Shown here: in pieces, positions 55,178-63,234 of the stretch | How positions within the stretch are numbered: the stretch's first letter is position 1 | How the letters are laid out: the number at the start of each line of letters is the position of its first letter | From: Bacteroidota bacterium | Lineage (GTDB): Bacteria > Bacteroidota > Ignavibacteria > Ignavibacteriales > Melioribacteraceae | DNA length: 64,000 nucleotides | Reading direction: 5' to 3' | Assembly: GCA_023381535.1 (NCBI GenBank) | Contig: JAMCSN010000277.1 | Location: 1 to 64,000, forward strand | Notes under the pieces: generated by a model | The model's database searches: none | Told to the model about the DNA's origin: nothing | What the model saw: the letters and a program-made list of their open reading frames with translations, nothing else | Made by a program: the position numbers and the translations under genes

Positions 55178-57157
55178 ATGAAACGATACCCAACTTTTTT
55201 ACTGCTTATAATTTTAGCGGGGATTCTTTATTTCGGTCAAGAAGAAATAACTTCATTTCAAAATCAAACGTTTCGAGACTCTTCAAGTTATTCCGACGGC
55301 ATATTAAAATCCGAGGAAAGCAAAGTTCAAGCAATCGCAAATTATGATATTGATGTTGAGCTGAACGCCGAAACTAAAACCATTTATGCAAAGGAAAACG
55401 TTACCTGGATCAATAGAACGAAGGCGCCGGCGAACGAAATCCAGTTTCATTTTTATGCGAACGGTTACAAGAATAACAAAACATTGTTCGCTCAAGCGTA
55501 TCCGATAAACTCCGAAACAAAAACAGAGACCGACGTTAAAGTCTTCAAAGTTAACGGACAAGATTCACGTTTGATTTATTTCCAGCCTGACGTTGCCGAT
55601 CCGTACGACAGCACTGTTGCAAAGGTTTTGTTGAGCAAACCGGTTTTGCCTAACGACAGCGTGAAGATTTATTTTGAGTACTCAATGAAGATTCCGCTTT
55701 CTGTAAAGAGACTCGGTTACGCATCAGGACGGAATTTCTTTTTTGTTTCGCAGTGGTTTCCCAAAGTTGGAGTTTTTGAAAACGGCAAATGGATATGCAG
55801 CCAATATCACCCTTACTTAAACTTCTTTTCAGATTTCGGAAAATATTCTGTGAACATAAAAGTGCCGAAAAATTATATTGTTGCCGCTACCGGTGTTGAA
55901 ACGGAAAATTCGGTCATTGGTCAAACGGCAATATTTCATTTTATTCAATCTGGGGTTCATGATTTTGTCTGGCTTGCAAGCGATGATATTCTCCATCGCA
56001 GCGAAGTTTACATGCGCCATGACGGTTCTCATGTAGTAATCCAAGCATTTGTTCAGCCGGAACGGGAAAAATATTTTTCAAGATACTTCGAAGCGGTAAA
56101 AAATTGTCTGAGATTTTTTGAAGATAATATCGGTATTTATCCTTATCAAAATATTACGCTAGTAGATGTCCCGCGTACATCGGCTGTCGGCGGGATGGAA
56201 TACCCGACACTATTTACCGTGAGTGCAGAATTATTTTCGCCTAAAGGAACCGGCTGGCCGGAATATTTGGTCGCTCATGAATTCTCACACCAATTTTATC
56301 AAGGGCTATTAGCCAATAACGAAGTTTACGAAGCCTGGCTCGACGAAGGATTCGCATCGTATGTCTCTACAAAAATAATGTACAAATATTACCCTGACAT
56401 TTACGAGAATTTCAAAGTTGCTTCTTACGTGCCGGTTTACGGGATGAATTTCTTGTCGTACAAAGATATTCCTTTGCTTTACACGCTTGCGCAAATTCAT
56501 GTGCCCGAAGGTGCAAGAAGTGTGATCAGCTATTACAAAAATTTAAGGATTGGAACGATTGCAGATACTTCTTACAAACTTCCAACTCGACTTTCTTATG
56601 TGGTTAATTCCTACAACAAACCGGAATTGATGCTGCATACTCTTGAAAGATATTTGGGACGCGAGAAGATGATGAAGATTTTGAAAGACTATTACGATGA
56701 ATTCAAGTATCGTCATCCGACGGCAAAAGATTTTATTTCCGTTGTTCAGAAAAATTCCAACGAAGATATGAATTGGTTCTTTGATGAATTCTACCGCTCG
56801 GCAAAAGTTTTTGATTATAAAGTCGGCTGGATTAGAAAAGTTGGAACAAACGATTACGATGTAATGCTCGAAAGACTAGCTGACGGTGCTTTTAAAAACG
56901 ACGTTGCACTTTACACCGATAAAGATACGCTTTATCAAAAGTGGGATGGCAGTGACCTCTGGCATATTATGCGGTTTCACACGCCCAACGAAGTGATTGG
57001 CGCCGAGATCGATCCGTTCAGGAAAAATTTGCTGGATATAAATTTTGCAAATAACTCTTACACTACGCATGAACAGATAGGCGCCTCGCTTTCGATCTCG
57101 ATGCGATGGTTTTTCTGGATTCAAAACGCTTTAATGATTATAGGAAGCATCGGCTGA
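55178..57157 (+). CDS. M1-family metallopeptidase, exported or membrane-anchored
   Basis: The 659-residue protein has an N-terminal hydrophobic signal or anchor. The M1 exopeptidase motif is GGMEYP (the GAMEN equivalent), and the zinc site is H367-E-F-S-H371 with Glu390 in EAWLDEGFASY, at HExxH-x18-E spacing. M1 enzymes remove N-terminal residues from peptides. A short hydrophobic stretch at the C-terminus (WFFWIQNALMIIGSIG) is unusual. Its TGA overlaps the start of the next gene by one base. Confidence 0.9.
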   Translation: MKRYPTFLLLIILAGILYFGQEEITSFQNQTFRDSSSYSDGILKSEESKVQAIANYDIDVELNAETKTIYAKENVTWINRTKAPANEIQFHFYANGYKNNKTLFAQAYPINSETKTETDVKVFKVNGQDSRLIYFQPDVADPYDSTVAKVLLSKPVLPNDSVKIYFEYSMKIPLSVKRLGYASGRNFFFVSQWFPKVGVFENGKWICSQYHPYLNFFSDFGKYSVNIKVPKNYIVAATGVETENSVIGQTAIFHFIQSGVHDFVWLASDDILHRSEVYMRHDGSHVVIQAFVQPEREKYFSRYFEAVKNCLRFFEDNIGIYPYQNITLVDVPRTSAVGGMEYPTLFTVSAELFSPKGTGWPEYLVAHEFSHQFYQGLLANNEVYEAWLDEGFASYVSTKIMYKYYPDIYENFKVASYVPVYGMNFLSYKDIPLLYTLAQIHVPEGARSVISYYKNLRIGTIADTSYKLPTRLSYVVNSYNKPELMLHTLERYLGREKMMKILKDYYDEFKYRHPTAKDFISVVQKNSNEDMNWFFDEFYRSAKVFDYKVGWIRKVGTNDYDVMLERLADGAFKNDVALYTDKDTLYQKWDGSDLWHIMRFHTPNEVIGAEIDPFRKNLLDINFANNSYTTHEQIGASLSISMRWFFWIQNALMIIGSIG

Positions 57158-58044
57158 TGTCGGCAATAAAACAAATACTGCTTCACGGGATACGCACAGT
57201 TTTTCATAATAAAAAGTTCATCACACTTTTCTGGGCGTTCAATGCAGTTTCTGCGCTGGTGCTTACCGGACCGATCTTCAGCGTTTTGATGGATGACCTA
57301 AGTTGGTCGATGATAAGTAACCGTCTGACGCACGGATTCGATTATTTGTGGTACATCCAGCTTAGAAATCTTTATGAAATTCAGTTCAGCCAGATTCCAT
57401 TGAACATTTATTTTGTCGTTGGTGTGTACACTTTGATTCAAACATTTTTCTTAGGCGGATTGATTGCCGTCTTTAATACTCCGGAAAAGAATCACACGGT
57501 AGATTTCTTTTACGGTGGAGTGAAATATTTCTCACGCTTCGTTAAAATTCTTTTGATCACTGTACTGCTTTTTGCGTTCGCTTTTATAACCACCGACTAT
57601 CTCGGTGATCTGATCACGCTGATTTTCAAAAACTCGGAAAATGTTTTTTTAGATTTTATTCTGAAAGCACTGCGTTACATCTTCCTCGTATTTTTTATCG
57701 GCGTGGTTACGCTGATTTCTGATTATACAAAAGTTTCACTTGCAGTAAAAGATAAGACGGACATTCTGAAAGAGCTATACTTTACGCTCATATTTTTAAA
57801 AAATAATTTCAACAAAATCTTTTTCATTTTTTTAATTGTGGCGGTTATCGGCGCGTTAGGTGTTGTTGTTTACAACATAATTGACAAAGTTATTCCCCGG
57901 ACGCCGCTCTATTTTATGGTGCTCACCTTTTTTCTTCAGCAAATGTTAATTATCTTTCGGCTGCTTGTTAGAATGCTTTTTTGTTCAACCGAGGTTAATT
58001 TATTTAAGGATTTAAGCGCAGACTTTGTTAAAGTCGATGCTTAG
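57157..58044 (+). CDS. Polytopic membrane protein, function unknown
   Basis: I start at ATG 57157, coupled to the M1 peptidase stop (TGATG), giving 295 residues. About six hydrophobic segments are visible, including FWAFNAVSALVLTGPIF, IYFVVGVYTLIQTFFLGGLIAVF and IFFIFLIVAVIGALGVVVY. No family motif is recognised. Coupling suggests it serves or locates the peptidase, but that is an inference. Confidence 0.75.
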   Translation: MSAIKQILLHGIRTVFHNKKFITLFWAFNAVSALVLTGPIFSVLMDDLSWSMISNRLTHGFDYLWYIQLRNLYEIQFSQIPLNIYFVVGVYTLIQTFFLGGLIAVFNTPEKNHTVDFFYGGVKYFSRFVKILLITVLLFAFAFITTDYLGDLITLIFKNSENVFLDFILKALRYIFLVFFIGVVTLISDYTKVSLAVKDKTDILKELYFTLIFLKNNFNKIFFIFLIVAVIGALGVVVYNIIDKVIPRTPLYFMVLTFFLQQMLIIFRLLVRMLFCSTEVNLFKDLSADFVKVDA

Positions 58045-58053
58045 TTATACATA

Positions 58054-58599
58054 ATGGCCATAGTACCAATTACAGTTTACGGAGATAAAATTTTACGGCA
58101 GAAGGCTAAACCGGTCAGTGCCGTAGATGATTCGCTCATCGAAAAAATTAAGAACATGCTTGATACGATGAGGAATGCAAATGGTGTCGGCATTGCAGCA
58201 AACCAGCTTGGCTATCGCGAGTCGGTGTTTGTGATTGATTTAAAAGGCGTTGATGGTTACGAAAAATTTAAACCCGTTATTATGATCAATCCGAAAATTG
58301 TTAGCGAGTCTGATGAATTGGTAAAGATGGAGGAAGGTTGTTTAAGTCTGCCGAATCTTCGAGCAGAAGTCGAACGTCCGGCACAAATTAAAATCCGTTA
58401 TCTAGATACCGACGAAAAAGAAAAGGAACTTGACGCAGATGAATTTTTTGCGCGTGTAATTCTTCATGAGTACGATCACTTGCTGGGGAAAATGATTCCG
58501 GATCGCGTTGATGAGGATATGAAGAAAAAGCTGAAACAAGAACTTACTAGAATCATGAATCGAGATATCGAAATTGATTATCCAATCACGGAAGGTTAG
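58054..58599 (+). CDS. def: Peptide deformylase
   Basis: The enzyme removes the formyl group from new proteins. The 181-residue protein has the three motifs GVGIAANQ (44-51), EGCLSLP (94-100, metal ligand Cys96) and HEYDH (138-142, metal ligands His138 and His142). It precedes fmt, the enzyme that adds the formyl group, in the classical def-fmt order. Confidence 0.96.
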   Translation: MAIVPITVYGDKILRQKAKPVSAVDDSLIEKIKNMLDTMRNANGVGIAANQLGYRESVFVIDLKGVDGYEKFKPVIMINPKIVSESDELVKMEEGCLSLPNLRAEVERPAQIKIRYLDTDEKEKELDADEFFARVILHEYDHLLGKMIPDRVDEDMKKKLKQELTRIMNRDIEIDYPITEG

Positions 58600-58642
58600 C
58601 AACTACAAAATCTCTCACCACAATTTTTGAGCGGAGTCATAG

Positions 58643-59629
58643 ATGAAAATCGTTTTCATGGGAACTCCCGATTTTGCTATACCCTCGCTCAAGAAACTTT
58701 TGTTCCTAAGGAATCCCTTCGGGAAAAGCAAGCACACGATTGCGGCTGTCGTTTCCGCACCGGATAAAGAACGGGGAAGAGGAAGAGAAGTTTCGTTTAC
58801 TCCCGTCAAAGAATTCGCACTTCAGAATAAGTTGGAAGTGCTAACGCCGGTTTCGTTGAAAGATCGGCAATTCATTAATAGATTAAATGAGCTTAGTCCC
58901 GATTTATTCGTAGTGGTTGCGTTCAGAATTTTGCCTAAAGAAGTTTATTCGATTCCGAAGAGAGGTTCTTTCAATCTTCACGGTTCGCTCTTGCCGAAAT
59001 ATCGCGGTGCAGCGCCGATTCAATGGGCGCTTATTAACGGCGATACCGAAACCGGGGTTACAACTTTTTTCCTAGAAGATAAAGTTGACACCGGTAATAT
59101 TATTCTTCAGAAGAAAATTGAAATTGATTCCGCCGATAATTTCGGTTCGCTGCACGATAAACTTATGATGCTTGGTGCCGATGCGGTTTTGGAAACAGTT
59201 GAACTGATTGAGAATGGTTCTTTCAGTCTCTCAAAACAAAATGATCAAGATGCTTCTCCAGCGCCGAAAATCACAAAAGAAATTTGTCGCATCGACTGGA
59301 ATAAAAGCGCAGCGGAAATCCATAATCTTGTCAGAGGATTGTCGCCGTATCCCGGAGCGTTTTTTATACATCAAGAAAAAATTTACAAGGTATTTACGAC
59401 AAGATTAATTGCGAATGGAGAATTGCAAATGGAGAATTCACAATCTTACCTGTCGGCAGACAGGTTCTCAATTATCGATTCTCAATTGCAGTTAAAAATT
59501 TACCAGACCAAGAAAGAGATTTACTTTCAGACCGGCAACGGACTAATTCAAATACTGGAGCTTCAGCCCGAAGGACGAAAACGGATGACGGCTGAGGAAT
59601 TTTTAAGAGGTTACTCTTTAATCAAATAA
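58643..59629 (+). CDS. fmt: Methionyl-tRNA formyltransferase with two in-frame insertions
   Basis: The enzyme formylates initiator Met-tRNA. The 328-residue protein has the N-terminal MKIVFMGTPDFA, the catalytic loop LHGSLLPKYRGAAPIQWALINGD in outline with its conserved Asn/His/Asp context, and the C-terminal EILELQPEGRKRM domain. It is longer than usual. Extra codons FLRNPFGK follow the first helix (58703-58726), and a longer insert sits in the C-terminal domain (about 59411-59490). Both lie where relatives have loops, and both come from palindromic or repeat-like DNA, so the enzyme is probably still active. Confidence 0.95.
   Translation: MKIVFMGTPDFAIPSLKKLLFLRNPFGKSKHTIAAVVSAPDKERGRGREVSFTPVKEFALQNKLEVLTPVSLKDRQFINRLNELSPDLFVVVAFRILPKEVYSIPKRGSFNLHGSLLPKYRGAAPIQWALINGDTETGVTTFFLEDKVDTGNIILQKKIEIDSADNFGSLHDKLMMLGADAVLETVELIENGSFSLSKQNDQDASPAPKITKEICRIDWNKSAAEIHNLVRGLSPYPGAFFIHQEKIYKVFTTRLIANGELQMENSQSYLSADRFSIIDSQLQLKIYQTKKEIYFQTGNGLIQILELQPEGRKRMTAEEFLRGYSLIK
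58703..58726. repeat. 24-bp palindromic insertion in fmt
   Basis: Two small back-to-back hairpins, TTCC-TAA-GGAA and CCC-TTC-GGG, make up 24 bases, exactly eight codons (FLRNPFGK). Removing them restores SLKKLLSKHTIAAVV, the normal Fmt spacing between helix 1 and strand 2. Confidence 0.6.
59411..59490. repeat. Repeat-like insertion in the Fmt C-terminal domain
   Basis: The segment contains AATGGAGAATT twice, the hairpin ACCTGTC-GGCA-GACAGGT (59448-59465) and two TCTCAATT words. Such text is typical of intergenic repeats in this group. It adds roughly a dozen residues while keeping the frame. Confidence 0.55.
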
Positions 59630-59639
59630 CGGAATTAAA

Positions 59640-60617
59640 ATGAGAAACAATCGTTACGAAAGTGTAATGGACGCAATCGGCAGAACTCCGATTGTTAAAC
59701 TGGGCAACATTTCGAAAGGACTTAAAGCAAACATTTGGGCGAAGCTGGAATACACTAACCCCGGCGGAAGCATCAAAGACCGCATTGCAAAATATATGAT
59801 TGAGAAAGGGGAACGTGAAGGAAAGATAAAACCGGGCGACACGATAATTGAGAATTCTTCCGGCAACACGGCGATGGGATTAGCGATTATCTGCCGACAG
59901 AAAGGTTACAATCTTAAAATTGTAATTCGTGATACAACGAGCAAAGAAAAAATAAAAATGCTTGAGGTGCTTGGCGTTGATGTAATTAAAGTTGATGCGA
60001 GTCTGCCTCCGGAACATCCCGAGTCTTATAATCAATTAGCTGTTAACCTTGCCAAGAATGATAGCTCGCTCTATTACATCGATCAGCATAACAATCTTGA
60101 TAACAATGAATCACACTACGTGAGTACCGGACCGGAAATTTGGGAACAGATGGAAGGCAAGATAGATTATTTTGTTTCTGCCGTTGGTACGGGCGGAACT
60201 TTGTTCGGCGCCGGAAAATATTTGAAAGAAAAAAATCCGAAAATAAAGTTGATCGGTTTGGATCCTGTAGGCTCAATTTTTTATGATTGGTACAAATACA
60301 AGAAGATGATTAAACCTTCCCATTATTTGGTCGAAGGAATGGGTGATGAGTTTCTAATCAAAACCGCTCAACTGGAAATGATGGATGAAATGCTGAAGGT
60401 GGAAGATAAAAAAGCATTCGGATGGGCAAAGAAATTAGCGTTCGAAGAGGGAATCATATCGGGCGGTTCAAGCGGCGCGAACATTTGGGGTGCGGTTCAG
60501 ATTGCCAAACAGATTGATCGTGAAGCGAATATAGTTACTATCATTTGCGATAGCGGCTACAAATATTTTTCCACCATCTATAACGATGAATGGCTTAACA
60601 AAAATAATTTGTTATAA
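59640..60617 (+). CDS. PLP-dependent cysteine synthase (CysK/CysM/CBS-like)
   Basis: The 325-residue fold-type II PLP enzyme has Lys46 (GGSIKDRIA), the NSSGNTAMGLA phosphate/substrate loop and the GTGGTLFGAGKYLKEK PLP-phosphate loop, ending with GGSSGAN and a conserved DSGYKYFS. The family makes cysteine from O-acetylserine or cystathionine from homocysteine plus serine. The length fits a catalytic core without CBS domains. It ends in a strong terminator. Confidence 0.92.
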   Translation: MRNNRYESVMDAIGRTPIVKLGNISKGLKANIWAKLEYTNPGGSIKDRIAKYMIEKGEREGKIKPGDTIIENSSGNTAMGLAIICRQKGYNLKIVIRDTTSKEKIKMLEVLGVDVIKVDASLPPEHPESYNQLAVNLAKNDSSLYYIDQHNNLDNNESHYVSTGPEIWEQMEGKIDYFVSAVGTGGTLFGAGKYLKEKNPKIKLIGLDPVGSIFYDWYKYKKMIKPSHYLVEGMGDEFLIKTAQLEMMDEMLKVEDKKAFGWAKKLAFEEGIISGGSSGANIWGAVQIAKQIDREANIVTIICDSGYKYFSTIYNDEWLNKNNLL

Positions 60618-60655
60618 AAAACCTTCGAGGTTCTTAGTAAACCTCGAAGGTTTTT
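60616..60655. terminator. Bidirectional terminator between convergent genes
   Basis: A 15- to 16-bp stem (AACCTTCGAGGTT-type arms) carries A and T runs on its outer sides, so it can terminate both the cysteine synthase gene (plus) and the porin gene (minus). Confidence 0.85.
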
Positions 60656-60681
60656 GTGATTCTTATTTTAACACCATTTCT

Positions 60682-62025
60682 TTAGAATGCAACCCAGCAT
60701 AAAACATACAGCGTATTATTGTCTGAAGCATTCCTTCCTGCACCATCATAGTTTGTGCTGTCACCGTTAAATTTATTATAAGCAACATATTGAAGAGTTA
60801 ATTTCGTATTCAGCCAGGGTAGGTAATTGAACTCTGCGATAAATCCGTTGCTGTCCGGCAGTCCTTTCAGACTTCCTGTAACACCGGCAGGCGCGTATAA
60901 AATTGCATCGCCGTCGCCGCTCAGGTCAAAGTAGCCGAGCGAGAATCCAATTTGTGAATGCAAATAATAATTTCCTACAACTTGAAACGAATTTAGTTTT
61001 CCCGAGGTGTTGAATGCACTTCCGTTTGCAACCGATGCATCCAAAGTGCGGGATTCATGAATATAAGAGCCATGTGCGGTAAACATATTATCACCAACAG
61101 CTTTTTCAATGTTTACATCGAAACCTAGATCCGAATATTGATCGGTCAAACCGGTAATACCTGTTGGATACATCGTTGCAGAAATTCCAAACGTACCCAG
61201 TTCCAAATAAAAATCATCAAATTGTTTTTGTAAAGCAACACGCCAGTATGGAGCTAATGATTTCAATACTCCTGCTGAAGTGCTGTCTGGAGGATTAGGA
61301 CTTCCTTGTTGTGCAGACTTATATAAACTTATTTCTGTGTAAAGAAGATTGTTCCAAAAGCTATATAAACCGATACCTGCAACGCTTTGCGCCAAGCCGC
61401 CTTCAATCAATGTTGCTGCCGATGGAGTTGGAGAAGTTGAAGATGCTGCGTACGGTTGTCTCCATGCCGGTGTGCTGTTCCATAAATCTTGAACGGACGG
61501 ATTGTTATTTAAGGTTACACCGTAAGTAAACGGCTGCTCTGCCAATTCGGTTTGATCTGCATATCTAATGTCCGTGTTGTCCAGACCAAATGATCCGTCT
61601 TGATCGCTGTAAGTCATTTGGATGAAGGCACCGATCTTTGGCGTAAGTGAACCGGCAACAAATAAACTAAGTTGTTGCGGAAACGAGAAATTATCGTTCT
61701 GTGTTCCCGGCTGCTCTTTGCTTTTGTATGTATATGATGCTTGAAGCATTGCTGAGAATGGTGAAGTCTTTACGAGATTCAGAATTGTATTGTCGCTATC
61801 TGCCGGTGCCAGCGCCTGCACAGTTGGAATACCAATCATGGTATAACCGTTCAACTTAAATTGTCTTCCGAAAGCGGTTAGCTCTGGAAAAATAGTATGA
61901 CATGTATTACAAGACATTCCTGTTTGGCGTGCAAAACTTGGTATTGCCCAAGAATTATCAGTTAATGCGAGAACAAGAAATATTGTTAAGGCAAGACTTA
62001 CCTTGCTAAGAATATTGTTTTTCAT
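60682..62025 (-). CDS. Outer-membrane porin-like protein with a c-type heme motif
   Basis: The 447-residue protein has a signal peptide (ends DNSWA, about 27) and a single heme-binding CxxCH (Cys39, Cys42, His43) in GMSCNTCHTIFPELTAFG. A long beta-strand-rich region of barrel type follows, ending in an aromatic residue (CWVAF). Proteins of this type combine a cytochrome c head with a porin and are found near respiratory or extracellular electron-transfer genes. The partner is likely the small cytochrome encoded 15 bases upstream. Confidence 0.8.
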   Translation of the reverse strand: MKNNILSKVSLALTIFLVLALTDNSWAIPSFARQTGMSCNTCHTIFPELTAFGRQFKLNGYTMIGIPTVQALAPADSDNTILNLVKTSPFSAMLQASYTYKSKEQPGTQNDNFSFPQQLSLFVAGSLTPKIGAFIQMTYSDQDGSFGLDNTDIRYADQTELAEQPFTYGVTLNNNPSVQDLWNSTPAWRQPYAASSTSPTPSAATLIEGGLAQSVAGIGLYSFWNNLLYTEISLYKSAQQGSPNPPDSTSAGVLKSLAPYWRVALQKQFDDFYLELGTFGISATMYPTGITGLTDQYSDLGFDVNIEKAVGDNMFTAHGSYIHESRTLDASVANGSAFNTSGKLNSFQVVGNYYLHSQIGFSLGYFDLSGDGDAILYAPAGVTGSLKGLPDSNGFIAEFNYLPWLNTKLTLQYVAYNKFNGDSTNYDGAGRNASDNNTLYVLCWVAF

Positions 62026-62040
62026 GATTCACTCCTTTGT

Positions 62041-62493
62041 TTATTTTTTTCTTAATTCACGAATGTAGTTCACCAACGACCATCTCTGCTTTTCATTTAA
62101 AGTTTGTTGCCATGAAAGCATTGGTGGCTTGCCAGTGGTGATCTTCCAATACAAAGCACCGTCCGGCTGTTCTTGAACTTGTTTCGATGTAAGATTTTTT
62201 GGTTTTGGATTTAATGTTGCGGCAGAAGGACCATTGCCTTCACCTTTATCGCCGTGACAAGTAACGCAATTTGTATTGAATAATATTTTGCCATCCTTGG
62301 TTGCTTTAGCATTTCCGGCTAAAGGATTTTTTAGCTTTTCGACGTATTTAGGTGCTACCCAATTTGAACCTCCCGACTGATACGTGGTATATAAAGTTGT
62401 TTCAGATTTATGATTCTCTCCCTTTGCCGTCAACAAACTCGCCGATGCAAACAAAGCAACGAACGAGATTTTTATTACAATATTAGGTTTCAT
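62041..62493 (-). CDS. Exported monoheme cytochrome c
   Basis: The 150-residue protein has a signal peptide (ends LLTAKG, about 25), heme motif Cys76-x-x-Cys79-His80 and an expected axial Met125 (KPPMLSW). The C-terminal LNEKQRWSLVNYIREL helix is typical of class I cytochromes. It should shuttle electrons in the periplasm. A strong AGGAGG site precedes the ATG. It is the first gene of a two-gene unit with the porin-like cytochrome. Confidence 0.92.
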   Translation of the reverse strand: MKPNIVIKISFVALFASASLLTAKGENHKSETTLYTTYQSGGSNWVAPKYVEKLKNPLAGNAKATKDGKILFNTNCVTCHGDKGEGNGPSAATLNPKPKNLTSKQVQEQPDGALYWKITTGKPPMLSWQQTLNEKQRWSLVNYIRELRKK

Positions 62494-62587
62494 TATTTCC
62501 TCCTGGAATAAAATGAATTATAGTTTTTTCCTTGAACGGAAAATTTTGCTAAATGTTGTTAGTTGGATTTGTCCTGAGTCTTGGTTC

Positions 62588-62992
62588 TCAGATAAGAATG
62601 GATCTAAGTCGGATCGTTTTTTCGTGAGCGGTAAAACTATTTGTAATATAATTGGAAGATTCCAAGTTGCATGAAGCTAATGCTGCATCCAAACAATCTA
62701 TCGCCTGATGAATGTTTGCAGCGTTAAACATCTTATAAACTTTATGAATGTCGCCGTAATCGATAATATCTTCGTTAGCAGTTGTCGAATCTGCCAATGC
62801 AATGAAATGATGTGCGAAGTTAAACTCGTCGGATGAGTTATCTGTATTCACGCACTGATTTTTAGAGGCGAGGTTATAGTCGGTCGTATGACAGCTAACG
62901 AAGTATCTTGTTGCCACGAGTAATGACAAAACTATCAGTAAAGTTATTGCTGGTAGAATGCCCGACCGTGAGTTAATTGAATACCTATCCAT
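62588..62992 (-). CDS. Small protein with one N-terminal membrane segment, function unknown
   Basis: The 134-residue protein has a single hydrophobic stretch (ILPAITLLIVLSLLVATRYFV, about 13-33). A hydrophilic domain follows, with HHFIALADS and two cysteine-containing helices (CLDAALASC). It contains no CxxCH motif. The position upstream of the cytochromes suggests a link, but I recognise no family and expression is not certain. Confidence 0.5.
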   Translation of the reverse strand: MDRYSINSRSGILPAITLLIVLSLLVATRYFVSCHTTDYNLASKNQCVNTDNSSDEFNFAHHFIALADSTTANEDIIDYGDIHKVYKMFNAANIHQAIDCLDAALASCNLESSNYITNSFTAHEKTIRLRSILI

Positions 62993-63234
62993 CTTAAAAT
63001 ATTCGACTAAATTCTGTTTTCAAATATATTCCTTTCTACTATAGTTATTCAAAAGATTCGAGTAAATGTTCCAATTGTAAAGATTTTTTAATCTATTCAG
63101 AGTGCCGAATAAATATCGACCTCATGCCAATCAGAAATTAACGGTCAGATGTTGAGCGCATTCCTAAATTCGTTCATAGAATCACAACATGCATTTCCGT
63201 AATTTTACATACAAGAAAATATTTGGAGGCAGCT
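62993..63234. promoter_or_regulatory. Divergent promoter region
   Basis: These 242 bases separate the minus-strand cytochrome unit from the plus-strand PLP enzyme and should hold promoters for both. I see no S-box/SAM riboswitch core despite the sulfur-amino-acid gene downstream, and no other clear site. Confidence 0.4.

Noticed and set aside
62993..63234. SAM (S-box) riboswitch before the Cys/Met enzyme
   Set aside because: The conserved core and kink-turn sequences are absent.
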